From a virus, in the IMG/VR virus record IMGVR_UViG_3300042455_001598, positions 1 to 29,849 of that record: a stretch of 29,849 bases of DNA; one strand, 5' to 3'. The translations under genes and the position numbers were made by a program. The notes under the pieces are model-generated. The model was not told the origin of the DNA. It saw only the letters and a list, made by a program, of their open reading frames with translations, and did not search any database. Positions 1-6,661 of the stretch are shown here, piece by piece. Position 1 is the first letter of the stretch, and each line of letters opens with the position of its first letter.

Positions 1-2
1 TT

Positions 3-962
3 GCCTTCGCAGGGATGGACCTCCAGGCCCTGACGGCATCCGGTCAGGCATCGTCGGCGGAGATCCTGGCGGCGGCGGAGGCGGTGAAGGATGCCGCCCT
101 GGCGGTGGAGCAAGAGAAGAAGCCTGCCACCCTCAGTGACGCGGTCGACGAGTACCTCGCCAACGAGACCACGCCGAAGATTCCCACGGCATTCGCTCCC
201 CTGGATCGGATCTGTGGGGGCGGGCTCCCCGTTGGAGGGCTGTCGGTGTTCGCGGCCCCCCCGAGCGTCGGCAAGAGTGCCCTGGCCCTCCAGGCCTGTA
301 TAGGGGCCCTCGACATGGATCCCAACCTCCGGGTGGTCTGGTGCATGGGTGAAATGACGATGGAGGCCATGGCCCGGCGGGCAACGTGCCACTGGTCGAC
401 CCGCTACGGGCAGCGTCCGGTTTCGATGGAGAGCGCTGAGCGTCGGTCGGAAACAGCCATCGGATCGTCTGCCACGCTCAAGATGAAAATCGGTGATCGG
501 CTCCAGCTGGTGGCCCCGCCGCTGTCGATCGGCAAGATCGAGGACTCGGTGGTCGAGTCCGGGGCCCGGCTCCTGGTCATCGACTACATCCAGTTGGTCG
601 AGATGGAGGCCGCCGACCGGCGAGCGGAGATCGACGGGGTGGTGAAGCGGATCCGCCGGCTGTCGCTCGAGCGGAACGTCGCGGTGTTGGCGATCTCCAA
701 CATCTCCAAGGGGGTCGGGGCCGACACGCGGATCGGCTCGATCGGCAAGGAAAGCTCCGAGCTCGACTTCGCGGCCGACCTCCTGCTCCTCGGGGATCCG
801 GACCTCGAGCGTGACCAGGACGGGAACCGGCTGGTTCGCTGGATGTGCAAGAAAAACCGGCACGGTCCATGTGAGGACATCATCACCAAGTTCGACGGAC
901 AGCTTCAGACGTTCAGTGACGCTCAGGTTTCGCCCGTAGACGACTTTTCGACCTGGAGGTAA
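3..962 (+). CDS. Replicative DNA helicase, DnaB-type RecA-like ATPase domain (probably cut at the left edge)
   Basis: This is a hexameric DnaB/DnaB-like helicase that would unwind the phage replication fork using ATP. Counting from the first ATG (position 15), the Walker A loop P-P-S-V-G-K-S is at about residues 82-88 and the Walker B/DnaB signature L-L-V-I-D-Y-I-Q is at about 186-193. The stretch K-I-P-T-A-F-A-P-L-D before it is the usual entry to the RecA core. Only about 55 residues precede the core, while full DnaB proteins have a separate N-terminal primase-binding domain. The frame is open to the window edge, so the gene probably starts outside; the ATG at 15 has no clear ribosome site. 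It ends 3 bp before the winged-helix gene, so the two form a replication operon. A helicase-only protein starting at 15 is the alternative. Confidence 0.88.
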   Translation, partial: AFAGMDLQALTASGQASSAEILAAAEAVKDAALAVEQEKKPATLSDAVDEYLANETTPKIPTAFAPLDRICGGGLPVGGLSVFAAPPSVGKSALALQACIGALDMDPNLRVVWCMGEMTMEAMARRATCHWSTRYGQRPVSMESAERRSETAIGSSATLKMKIGDRLQLVAPPLSIGKIEDSVVESGARLLVIDYIQLVEMEAADRRAEIDGVVKRIRRLSLERNVAVLAISNISKGVGADTRIGSIGKESSELDFAADLLLLGDPDLERDQDGNRLVRWMCKKNRHGPCEDIITKFDGQLQTFSDAQVSPVDDFSTWR

Positions 963-965
963 TCG

Positions 966-1424
966 GTGCCATCTGAGAAGCCAAAAGCCGTCAGCGGCGA
1001 AATGCGGAGGCGACACGAGGCGATCGTGCGGAGCGGCATCCTCTCAACAGTCCGCTCCGAGGGTCGGCTGGTGTTCGTCGTGGCCCTCGTCTGGGCCGAC
1101 TACAAAAAATGCACGTTCACTATGTCGTGCCGAGGGGCCGCGGCGCTGGCTGGCGTCCAAGTCAATTCGATCCGCCGGGGGCTCAAGCAACTCGTCGAAG
1201 CCGGCATCCTGGAGCAGGGCCCAAACAAGGGCGGCCGAGGCCAGTACCGTTTCAATTCCCCACCTTCGGGGGCGCACACACCGGGTGACCGGGGGCGCAC
1301 ACCCCCGGTGTCCGGGGCGCACACCGGGGGTGACCGGGGGCGCACACCGGGGGTGTGCGCAGCGCACACCGGGGGTGACCCCTATCCCTCAATACTCCTC
1401 AAGGATTCCTCAAAGAATCCTTGA
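966..1424 (+). CDS. Winged-helix replication-initiation-like protein with repeat-encoded tail
   Basis: The gene starts with GTG 3 bp after the helicase stop and encodes 152 residues. Residues about 15-100 resemble the winged-helix domains found in phage replication proteins (lambda O N-terminus or DnaD-like): a helix, then C-R-G-A-A-A-L-A-G-V as first helix of the HTH, N-S-I-R-R-G-L-K-Q-L as recognition helix, and a G-R-G-Q-Y-R-F wing. From about residue 101 the protein becomes a degenerate G-A-H-T-x-G-D repeat, which is the translation of the tandem DNA repeats described separately. The position next to the helicase and the origin-like repeats inside the gene suggest an initiator that binds its own gene and loads the helicase. 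The fold is fairly convincing; the initiator role is inferred. It could instead be a local transcription regulator. Confidence 0.7.
   Translation: MPSEKPKAVSGEMRRRHEAIVRSGILSTVRSEGRLVFVVALVWADYKKCTFTMSCRGAAALAGVQVNSIRRGLKQLVEAGILEQGPNKGGRGQYRFNSPPSGAHTPGDRGRTPPVSGAHTGGDRGRTPGVCAAHTGGDPYPSILLKDSSKNP
1268..1380 (+). repeat. Five tandem 22-23 bp direct repeats (iteron-like, candidate replication origin)
   Basis: Five head-to-tail copies lie at about 1268-1290, 1291-1313, 1314-1335, 1336-1358 and 1359-1380, with core GCGCACACCGGGGGTGACC and small changes between copies. The copies alternate between endings GGTGACC and GGTGTSC. Around the fourth copy the sequence forms a perfect palindrome, 9 bp arms 1340-1348 and 1352-1360 with a 3 base loop. 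The repeats lie inside the 3' end of the winged-helix gene, as iterons do inside lambda O. The repeat structure is seen directly; the origin role is inference. Confidence 0.7.
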
Positions 1425-1425
1425 G
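1398..1425 (+). terminator. Perfect 11 bp stem-loop at the end of the replication operon
   Basis: Arms 1398-1408 (CTCAAGGATTC) and 1415-1425 (GAATCCTTGAG) are exact complements with a 6 base loop. The right arm contains the stop codon of the winged-helix gene. There is no T-run after it, so it may be a Rho-dependent or mRNA-stabilising hairpin rather than a classic intrinsic terminator. Confidence 0.45.
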
Positions 1426-1546
1426 AGGTTTCCGACCCGGCCCCGGCCAGGAGGCCGTTGCCGGGTCCACCTCGGCAAGGACAGTTGCCCACCGCCACCC
1501 CTCGGCTACGTTCGACCCAGTTCCCTTTCCCCACGGAGGATTTCCC

Positions 1547-1906
1547 ATGCGACGGATCGTAATCGCGGTAGCCCTGTCCCTGATCGCCACCTCGGCCCAC
1601 GCCGGCCCCTGGAAGCGCTCGGTGACCACGACCAGGGCGAGCACCTGCACCGGCGGCAACTGCTCGACGGCTTCGACCCGGACGGTGACACGCGGGGCCC
1701 AGGGCCACGCCGAGGCGATGGCGGCCAGCGGCTCGATGGTGCATGCCGCAAGCCACGGCAGCACCTACGAGGGTGTCGGCGTGGGCCCGACGCCGGCCGC
1801 GGCTCTCGGGGCGTGTTGCAACAACGGCGGCGCGGTGCTCGAGGAGGGCACGGCCCTCGGCCGCGATGGCCGGTGGTATGCCTGCCGGCGCTACAGCCTG
1901 CGGTGA
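1547..1906 (+). CDS. Small secreted protein, function unknown
   Basis: The product has 119 residues starting at ATG 1547, which has the ribosome site ACGGAGGA at 1532-1539; the longer open frame upstream to 1421 lacks one. Residues 1-19 form a clear Sec signal peptide: M-R-R, a hydrophobic core, then cleavage after A-H-A. The mature part is rich in Thr, Ser, Gly and Ala, has a C-T-G-G-N-C pair, a later C-C pair and a C-terminal R-W-Y-A-C-R-R-Y motif, so disulfides are likely outside the cytoplasm. I do not recognise a characterised family, though the A-x-x-H-A-E-A...Y-E-G-V-G pattern looks familiar from short planctomycete exported proteins. It is followed by a 146 bp non-coding gap and a second exported protein. 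Confidence 0.72.
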   Translation: MRRIVIAVALSLIATSAHAGPWKRSVTTTRASTCTGGNCSTASTRTVTRGAQGHAEAMAASGSMVHAASHGSTYEGVGVGPTPAAALGACCNNGGAVLEEGTALGRDGRWYACRRYSLR

Positions 1907-1968
1907 ACGACAACGGCACCAATCATCCAAGGCCAATTGGCCCTCGGGCAGGATCCCTTCGGGGAAAT

Positions 1969-1985
1969 GCGGGTTCGATTCCCGC
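1969..1985 (+). other. tRNA T-arm-like hairpin in a non-coding gap
   Basis: The gap between the two secreted-protein genes contains a textbook T-arm: stem GCGGG, loop TTCGATT, stem CCCGC. Just before it is a UUCG hairpin (TCCC-TTCG-GGGA, 1954-1965). The seven bases after the arm can pair imperfectly (one mismatch, one G-U) with 1916-1922. However, I could not build an anticodon arm, and no CCA end follows. The core GGTTCGATTCC recurs at about 2026-2036 without a stem. It could be a decayed tRNA or an attachment-site remnant. Confidence 0.3.
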
Positions 1986-2052
1986 TTGGCGTCCTTGCGG
2001 TGTGGTGCGTCACGACGGCGGCCACGGTTCGATTCCTCGAAAGGATTCTCTG

Positions 2053-2415
2053 ATGCGTTTTCTCTCGACGTTGGTAGCGGTGGCGGCTCTGGCTCTCGTC
2101 GGTGCTTCCGGCGAGGGGGCGATGGCTCCGCGGAAGGCTCCGGTCCCAGCGGTGATCCCGAAGACCAGCCTGTTTCGCGGCTGGGTGACGGTGACTCTCG
2201 GCGGCAAAACCCATTCCGGCTACGCCGACTGGCGGGGCTTTCCAGACTCGGTGCCGACCAACGACCCGACCACATGGGTGTTCGTCGGCAGCGGATCGTC
2301 GTGGCGTCTGCTGTCGCAAGCGGAGTTGCGGGGTGCGACGGTCAGGCTGGTGCAGCTCGACATGGGCTACTCCAACGGGCCGTACAAGCCTGGGACAAAG
2401 GCGACGGGGATGTGA
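2053..2415 (+). CDS. Small exported protein, function unknown
   Basis: The product has 120 residues. The ATG at 2053 has AAAGGA at about 2040-2045 with a usual spacing, and the longer open frame upstream is only a shadow across the previous gene. Residues 1-24 form a signal peptide (M-R-F-L, hydrophobic core, A-S-G-E-G-A). The mature part is compact and rich in beta-forming residues (G-W-V-T-V-T-L-G-G-K, W-V-F-V-G-S-G-S-S-W-R-L-L), without cysteines, suggesting a small periplasmic or envelope-surface domain. No family is recognised. Its stop overlaps the GTG start of the next gene (GTGA at 2412-2415), so the two are translationally coupled. With the preceding exported protein it may form a small envelope-acting pair, which is only inferred from adjacency. 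Confidence 0.68.
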   Translation: MRFLSTLVAVAALALVGASGEGAMAPRKAPVPAVIPKTSLFRGWVTVTLGGKTHSGYADWRGFPDSVPTNDPTTWVFVGSGSSWRLLSQAELRGATVRLVQLDMGYSNGPYKPGTKATGM

Positions 2416-2618
2416 AGAAACCACGCGACCTTCGGCACCGCGGATCGATTCGCGGCGAGGCCCAGCCGCTGGAGGCGTCTGTGGAAGTGCCGATTGCGGA
2501 CGGCATCAAGGGCCAGCCGCAAGAGTGGCGCAAGGCCGCGAAGTGGCTCAGGCAAGTGGCGGATTGGTGGGATTATCTGGCGGATCAACAGGAAGCGGCA
2601 ACGCCGCGGGAGGGGTGA
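2412..2618 (+). CDS. Small charged hypothetical protein
   Basis: The product is 68 residues from GTG 2412, overlapping the previous stop by four bases. The protein is soluble and charged, with a predicted amphipathic helix near the C-terminus (W-R-K-A-A-K-W-L-R-Q-V-A-D-W-W-D-Y-L) that is notably Trp-rich. No known domain is seen. Its stop abuts the GTG start of the next gene with no gap, which supports real translation of the chain of small genes. The start is chosen on the overlap pattern, since the frame stays open further upstream. Confidence 0.55.
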   Translation: MKKPRDLRHRGSIRGEAQPLEASVEVPIADGIKGQPQEWRKAAKWLRQVADWWDYLADQQEAATPREG

Positions 2619-3971
2619 GTGACTTGGTGCAAGGACACAGCAAGGGACGCCGCCGTCCGAGCGGCCGAGGACAACCGGACGGAGCCGCTGCCGACGCTGG
2701 CCGAGGCGATTGCGGCACCGTTTGCCTGCACGTCGTGCGGCGGCTTCGGCATGGATCACCGATGCCGGGAATCGTGCAAGGAGTGCGACGGATCGGGGCG
2801 GGCGATGTTCCCGAAAAGTGGTTCGGCATCATCGGCGGTGGATCAGGAAAACAAGGGTAACGGCATGCGCACGGAGCGGGTGACGCTGGAGGTCACCTCC
2901 GCTCACGACGAGCGGCTGGCTGACTGCATCGTCGAATCAATCGGAGATTGTCTATTGCACGGCGAATCCGTCCGCGTCGTCGAGGAGCCCTTGTCTGACG
3001 CATGGGCGCAAAGGCTGAACCGCCTCACCGCCGAGCGTGACGCCGCTATCCGCGAGCGGGACGAGGCGAAAGCCCGCGTTGCCGAACTGGAGACACGAAC
3101 ATCAACCCCCGGTGAAGGTTCGTGCGCCGCGCCGGCCGCGGCGGTGACGCAGCCTTGGCAAAAGGCCACCCTCAACCAAGCCGTGAGCATCATTGTCGAT
3201 GGTGGCGACTGGGGGCGTGGCAACGACATGGACCACGGCAAGCTCGGCGCGGCAGTCATTTGGGCCGACAAGGAGATCGACCGGCTTTCCCGCGAGTTGA
3301 AGGAATACGCAAAACAGTTGGCGGCCTATGAGCTTGAGAAGCGGAGTGCGTCGATGCGGGGCGTCAACTGCTTTGCCACACCGGCCGCGAGCGGCGGCGG
3401 GGAGCACAAGGTCACGGAAGGCGATTGTCTTTCCACGGTCAGGGATGCGGGTGGCAGGCCGATGCCAAAGGGTCCAGCGCCTGGATTGGTCGCCAAGCAG
3501 GCCGCGAGCTGCGGCAACCGACCGGAAACTCCGGTGAGTTCGACGCAGGCCGCGAGCGGCGGCGGTGAGGGGGAGCCGGTGGCGTGGGCTCGTAGATTTC
3601 ACGAATGCTACGAGCGGCTCGCTCCTCAGTTCGGGTACGAAACGCGCAAAGACACTCGCATTTTCGACCCTGAAAGCCAAAACGGAAAGCTCATGTGCGC
3701 CGTTATGGAGTCGATTGTTTGCGGGGCCGCCCCGCCGCAGCCGCGCGGGTGGCTGACGGAGGAGGAGAGGGACCTGATCGCCGGGATCACGGACGATGAC
3801 GAGTACACCGAGGATGGCCAGAACATCGCCAAGGCCCTTCTCGCCCGCTCGTCGCCGCCGGAGGTGGTGCTCGATGCTTTTCCCACCGATGAAACTGGCG
3901 AGTTTTTTTCTCGGCGTGACGTTATCAAAGCCCTCGCCGCGGCGGGCGTGGCGGTGAAGGAAACAATTTGA
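2619..3971 (+). CDS. Mosaic hypothetical protein with DnaJ-like zinc finger and AASGGGE linkers
   Basis: The product has 450 residues from GTG 2619, directly after the preceding stop. Residues about 37-63 carry C-T-S-C-G-G-F-G and C-K-E-C-D-G-S-G, the CxxCxGxG pattern of DnaJ-type zinc fingers. A coiled-coil-like segment (about 125-165) follows. The rest consists of short modules separated by near-identical A-A-S-G-G-G-E linkers (about residues 256-262 and 311-317) and by P-A-A-A or Q-A-A-S variants. The E-P-V-A-W-A motif after the second linker is common in phage accessory proteins. An internal ATG at 2864 could start a shorter form. I recognise no enzymatic function; it may be a fusion of several small accessory ORFs, which the repeated linker DNA would explain. 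Confidence 0.6.
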   Translation: MTWCKDTARDAAVRAAEDNRTEPLPTLAEAIAAPFACTSCGGFGMDHRCRESCKECDGSGRAMFPKSGSASSAVDQENKGNGMRTERVTLEVTSAHDERLADCIVESIGDCLLHGESVRVVEEPLSDAWAQRLNRLTAERDAAIRERDEAKARVAELETRTSTPGEGSCAAPAAAVTQPWQKATLNQAVSIIVDGGDWGRGNDMDHGKLGAAVIWADKEIDRLSRELKEYAKQLAAYELEKRSASMRGVNCFATPAASGGGEHKVTEGDCLSTVRDAGGRPMPKGPAPGLVAKQAASCGNRPETPVSSTQAASGGGEGEPVAWARRFHECYERLAPQFGYETRKDTRIFDPESQNGKLMCAVMESIVCGAAPPQPRGWLTEEERDLIAGITDDDEYTEDGQNIAKALLARSSPPEVVLDAFPTDETGEFFSRRDVIKALAAAGVAVKETI

Positions 3972-4019
3972 CCATGTTGCGCGTGTGCGCAAGAAGGTCG
4001 CAACCAAGAGGGCAAACAG

Positions 4020-4226
4020 ATGCTGATTGAGATCACACAAAAAGAAATCGATGCTTTTTACGGTGCGGATTCCAACTTCTCGGCCATGCGGCACGGAAGG
4101 CCAAAGCCGCCAGACGCCGAGTGCGACGAGCTTTCGACCGTCTTTCGTGCGCTGACAAAACGGATTGAAAAGGCGAAGAAGGAAGCCGCCGTCGGCGTGG
4201 CGGTGAAGGAGGTGGGGCGTGACTGA
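4020..4226 (+). CDS. Small hypothetical protein sharing its C-terminal tail with its neighbour
   Basis: The product has 68 residues from ATG 4020, with AAGAGGG upstream at about 4007-4013. It is mostly helical and charged (T-K-R-I-E-K-A-K-K-E). It ends in G-V-A-V-K-E-V-G-R-D, while the preceding gene ends in G-V-A-V-K-E-T-I, and the 17 bp DNA encoding this is identical (3945-3961 and 4194-4210). The second copy also supplies the AAGGAGG-like ribosome site for the next gene. The 48 bp gap upstream holds a perfect TTGCGC-GTGT-GCGCAA hairpin at 3977-3992. No known family. Confidence 0.55.
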   Translation: MLIEITQKEIDAFYGADSNFSAMRHGRPKPPDAECDELSTVFRALTKRIEKAKKEAAVGVAVKEVGRD

Positions 4227-4641
4227 TCGACGAACACCCGACGCAACGCTGATCGAGGCCGTGCGAATCCTGTCGCGCACGATCAACACCGAGGACGGCG
4301 TGATCGCCGCGTGTGTCGTTGAGGTGGCGACGCGGCTGGCAGAGTTGGTCGAGGAACGGCGGTCTATCTCGACGCTGCTTCAGAAGGTCGAGAGCCTGGA
4401 GGCAGAGAACAATCGGCTCCGCGAGGAGCGGATGACCGTTGACGAGCGTGAAGCAATCGAAATGTCGCTTGCGCTTGAATGGCCGCATACCAGTGAGCAG
4501 TGGCAGGCGTTGGCCCGGTGCCTAGGCCCGGTGTGCAAAGTGCCCGCAAACAAGTACAAGGCAGCCATTCATGCTTTCCTTGCACGGCAGCCGCTGCCGC
4601 CGGGGCCGGAGGGGGCAAAACCCGAGTTGCCCACCGACTGA
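4219..4641 (+). CDS. Coiled-coil hypothetical protein
   Basis: The product has 140 residues from GTG 4219, overlapping the previous stop by eight bases and preceded by GAAGGAGG at 4205-4212. Residues about 5-45 are helical (L-I-E-A-V-R-I-L-S-R-T-I). Residues about 48-75 form a leucine-rich heptad stretch ending in L-E-A-E-N-N-R-L-R-E-E-R, a strong coiled coil. The C-terminal half (E-W-P-H-T-S-E-Q-W...) looks like a small globular domain. The N-terminal pattern of an initial T-P-D-A-T-L-I-E-A followed by an alternating helix resembles short accessory phage proteins of unknown role. It precedes a RusA resolvase, so a DNA-metabolism context is possible but not shown. Confidence 0.6.
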   Translation: MTDRRTPDATLIEAVRILSRTINTEDGVIAACVVEVATRLAELVEERRSISTLLQKVESLEAENNRLREERMTVDEREAIEMSLALEWPHTSEQWQALARCLGPVCKVPANKYKAAIHAFLARQPLPPGPEGAKPELPTD

Positions 4642-4660
4642 TCGTCCGTACCGTGGGGCC

Positions 4661-5080
4661 ATGCCATGGACCACGCTCGAGATCACCGGCCGACCTGTCC
4701 CCCAGCCGCGCCACCGCGCGACCCGGGGCGGCCGGATGTACCTGCCGAGCTCGGCACCGATCCGAGCGTTCAAGCGGCAGGTGGTCACCGCTGCGGTGAA
4801 GCGGTTCACCAAGCCCATCACCGGCCCGGTGGTGGTCGAGATCACCGCCATGTTCCAACGGCCCCCGTCCCATCTGACGGGCCGCGGTGAGCTCCGGAAG
4901 GGAGCCCCGGTGTTCCCAGGCCGCAACCTCGGGGACGTCGACAACCTCGCCAAAGGGGCCCTCGACGCGCTGACCGGCATCGCCTGGGACGACGACAGCC
5001 AGGTGGTCGACCTCCGGGTGGCCAAGCAGTGGGCCAACATCGACCGGATGACGATCGCGATTTCCCCCCGGGAGGTCTGA
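4661..5080 (+). CDS. rusA: RusA-family Holliday-junction resolvase (crossover junction endodeoxyribonuclease)
   Basis: RusA dimers cut Holliday junctions symmetrically and resolve branched phage DNA before packaging. The product has 139 residues, close to the 120-140 usual for the family. The diagnostic segment is clear: G-D-V-D-N-L-A-K at 91-98, which holds two metal-binding aspartates (92 and 94) and the conserved lysine 98, then L-D-A-L-T-G and the acidic cluster W-D-D-D-S-Q-V at 109-115. The early P-V-P-Q-P-R-H-R-A-T is also typical. ATG 4661 is the first in-frame start giving a full-length family member; the ribosome site is weak. It lies 4 bp before the next small gene. Confidence 0.92.
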   Translation: MPWTTLEITGRPVPQPRHRATRGGRMYLPSSAPIRAFKRQVVTAAVKRFTKPITGPVVVEITAMFQRPPSHLTGRGELRKGAPVFPGRNLGDVDNLAKGALDALTGIAWDDDSQVVDLRVAKQWANIDRMTIAISPREV

Positions 5081-5083
5081 CAC

Positions 5084-5380
5084 ATGGCCGCTCGAGGTGA
5101 CCGCGTCCGGTTGACGCCCGATCAAGAGCGGATCATCCGGGACGCCCACGCGCGGGGCCTGACCCAGGACGATGCCGCCTGGCTGGCTGGCGTCTCGAGA
5201 CGGCTCCTGGTCACCCGCCTGGCCGACCAGCTGGCCGACGTCCACTGGGGGCAGGGCCGAGGACGCAAGGCCAGAGCCGATCCCAGCCAGGAGGAGATCG
5301 AGCGGCTGAAGGCGGAGATCCGGGACCGCAACGGCCACACGCCGCCGCCCTCCGACTTCACCGATACTCTCGGGTGGTGA
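5084..5380 (+). CDS. Small putative helix-turn-helix protein
   Basis: The product has 98 residues from ATG 5084, preceded by GGGAGG at about 5069-5075. Residues about 10-50 fit a helix-turn-helix: L-T-P-D-Q-E-R-I-I-R-D-A-H, then G-L-T-Q-D-D-A-A-W-L-A-G-V-S-R-R-L-L, where the G-L-T-Q...A-G-V-S pattern is typical of HTH turn and recognition helices. The C-terminus is charged with a Pro-rich end (T-P-P-P-S-D-F). Its place between a resolvase and the first virion-like genes would suit a late-gene regulator, but that is inference. Its stop overlaps the next start by four bases. Confidence 0.6.
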   Translation: MAARGDRVRLTPDQERIIRDAHARGLTQDDAAWLAGVSRRLLVTRLADQLADVHWGQGRGRKARADPSQEEIERLKAEIRDRNGHTPPPSDFTDTLGW

Positions 5381-5712
5381 ACCATGGCCAGACCATGGCA
5401 GACGCATCCCAGACTCCCGGCGCGGTCGACCTCGGCTTCCGCCGCGGCGACGAGTTCCGCCGCGTCCTCACGGTCAATCTCAACCTGACCGGCTACACGC
5501 TCACCTGGGAGATCTTCGGTCTCCGGGATGACGGCGTGAAGCTCTCGGGCTCCCTGTCGTTCTCGACACCGCCCCACGCTGTCGCCCTGATCATCACCGA
5601 GGCCCAGACCGGGACGCTGGCCGTCGGAACCTACGGGTGGCGGGCCATCTGGATCGCCACGGGGTCGATCCAGAGGACATTCCTCCAGGGCGTGTGTGAG
5701 GTGACCCGGTGA
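5377..5712 (+). CDS. Beta-rich phage structural/adaptor protein
   Basis: The product has 111 residues from GTG 5377 (GTGA overlap with the previous stop); ATG 5395 is an alternative start. The sequence R-R-G-D-E-F-R-R-V...[11 protein letters not shown]...G-T-Y-G-W-R-A-I-W reads as an immunoglobulin-like beta sandwich of the type found beside tail fibres and baseplates, where a field begins x-R-G-D-x-F and contains L-T-G-Y. It is directly coupled to the collagen-like protein, so it probably joins or decorates a fibre. Family assignment is by pattern and genomic position only. Confidence 0.55.
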   Translation: MNHGQTMADASQTPGAVDLGFRRGDEFRRVLTVNLNLTGYTLTWEIFGLRDDGVKLSGSLSFSTPPHAVALIITEAQTGTLAVGTYGWRAIWIATGSIQRTFLQGVCEVTR

Positions 5713-6368
5713 CCGACATCAGCGTCTCCATCGTCGACGACCCGGTCTCCGTCTCCGTGAGCAACGCCCCCGGCCCCTCGGGGGCTTCGTCGTTCTTCCA
5801 GGGCATGGCCGCCGCCTGGCCCCCGACGGCAACGCCCACCGCCGGCTGGATCTACACGCTCCCTGATCCCGTCCCAGCCGGCACACCAGCGGGATTCTTG
5901 GCCGGTTACGGGGCTCAGTGGGACGGGCTGGCATGGGTGAATATTGGCCCTGTGCGGGGCCCTGCGGGGCCCGCCGGCCCCCAGGGTGTAGCCGGCCCCG
6001 CCGGCTCCCCTGGTGTGGCAGGAGCTCAGGGACCGCAGGGCAACACCGGAGCAGCTGGCCCAGCCGGCGCGGCTGGTGTCGCTGGCCCGGCTGGCGCTCA
6101 AGGCCCCCAAGGCCCTGCAGGTGTGGCCGGGGCCGCAGGCGCGACCGGCCCGACTGGTCCGGCTGGAGCTTCTGCGCCTTCATACTCGCGCCGCTTCGCG
6201 TGGTCATCGCCCTACTCCTACTCTGGCCGCGCCGCCGCCAGTTCCGCTACCTCCGCATCGGTTTGGACGATCAAGCGATCGCAGGTTTCGGCCGCTGGCG
6301 CGATCACCGCAACGCTCACGGCTACAAATGTCGCATGGGATGACTACGCCACCGCCTCTTATTCGTGA
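5709..6368 (+). CDS. Collagen-like fibre protein
   Basis: The product has 219 residues from GTG 5709 (GTGA overlap). Residues about 84-155 are an uninterrupted run of about 24 Gly-X-Y triplets (G-P-A, G-P-Q, G-V-A and so on), so a collagen-like triple helix is expected and the protein should be a trimer. The N-terminal 80 residues form a beta-rich head likely to attach to the virion, including a W-I-Y-T-L-P-D-P...[10 protein letters not shown] segment common in phage fibre heads. The C-terminal 60 residues are Ser/Ala/Tyr-rich and probably trimerise or bind receptor. Bacteriophage collagen-like proteins are usually tail fibres or capsid fibres; which one this is cannot be told. Confidence 0.82.
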   Translation: MTDISVSIVDDPVSVSVSNAPGPSGASSFFQGMAAAWPPTATPTAGWIYTLPDPVPAGTPAGFLAGYGAQWDGLAWVNIGPVRGPAGPAGPQGVAGPAGSPGVAGAQGPQGNTGAAGPAGAAGVAGPAGAQGPQGPAGVAGAAGATGPTGPAGASAPSYSRRFAWSSPYSYSGRAAASSATSASVWTIKRSQVSAAGAITATLTATNVAWDDYATASYS

Positions 6369-6661
6369 GCGATATGAAATCAAACGCAATCATCGAATCG
6401 GACGGCAAGGCATATCCGGCGTGGGATGTGTCGCTGGCAATTACCCAGCGACTTCAGTCTGACGGCACGGAACCAATCTCGTTTAGCCTCCAGTGTGTGC
6501 CTGTTCGTATTAACGATCATGGCGCAAGAGAGACGCTCGATAGCGCTGCGGTTCTGTTCGTGCGCGGACGCGAGAGCGAGATAACAGACCCGCGAGAGCA
6601 GGCCGCGTTTTTCGCTGTGCAATCTGCCGTGGTGGACTTCCTCCGCTCAAAGGGGCTTTGA
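6365..6661 (+). CDS. Hypothetical protein in the fibre module
   Basis: The product has 98 residues from GTG 6365 (GTGA overlap with the collagen-like gene); ATG 6374 is an alternative. It is an alpha/beta-looking soluble protein ([24 protein letters not shown]) ending in a helix. Its base composition is visibly less GC-rich than the flanking head genes, a feature it shares with the following fibre gene, suggesting the pair arrived together. No family is recognised; it could be a fibre chaperone or a small virion protein. Confidence 0.6.
   Translation: MSDMKSNAIIESDGKAYPAWDVSLAITQRLQSDGTEPISFSLQCVPVRINDHGARETLDSAAVLFVRGRESEITDPREQAAFFAVQSAVVDFLRSKGL

Noticed and set aside
1268-1380. CRISPR array
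   Set aside because: The repeats are tandem with no unique spacers, and they lie inside a coding gene.
1916-1993. Complete tRNA gene
   Set aside because: The T-arm is perfect, but no anticodon stem-loop can be formed and there is no CCA end, so only the T-arm-like element is reported.
1285-2052. N-terminal extension of the secreted protein gene starting at 2053
   Set aside because: The extension would read through the winged-helix gene, a perfect hairpin and another secreted-protein gene; ATG 2053 has a ribosome site and a signal peptide.
3102-4289. 395-codon open frame on the minus strand
   Set aside because: It crosses several coupled plus-strand genes, begins without a ribosome site and shows no recognisable domain.
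4364-5407. 347-codon open frame on the minus strand
   Set aside because: It lies opposite the RusA gene, whose motifs are unambiguous, and its neighbours.
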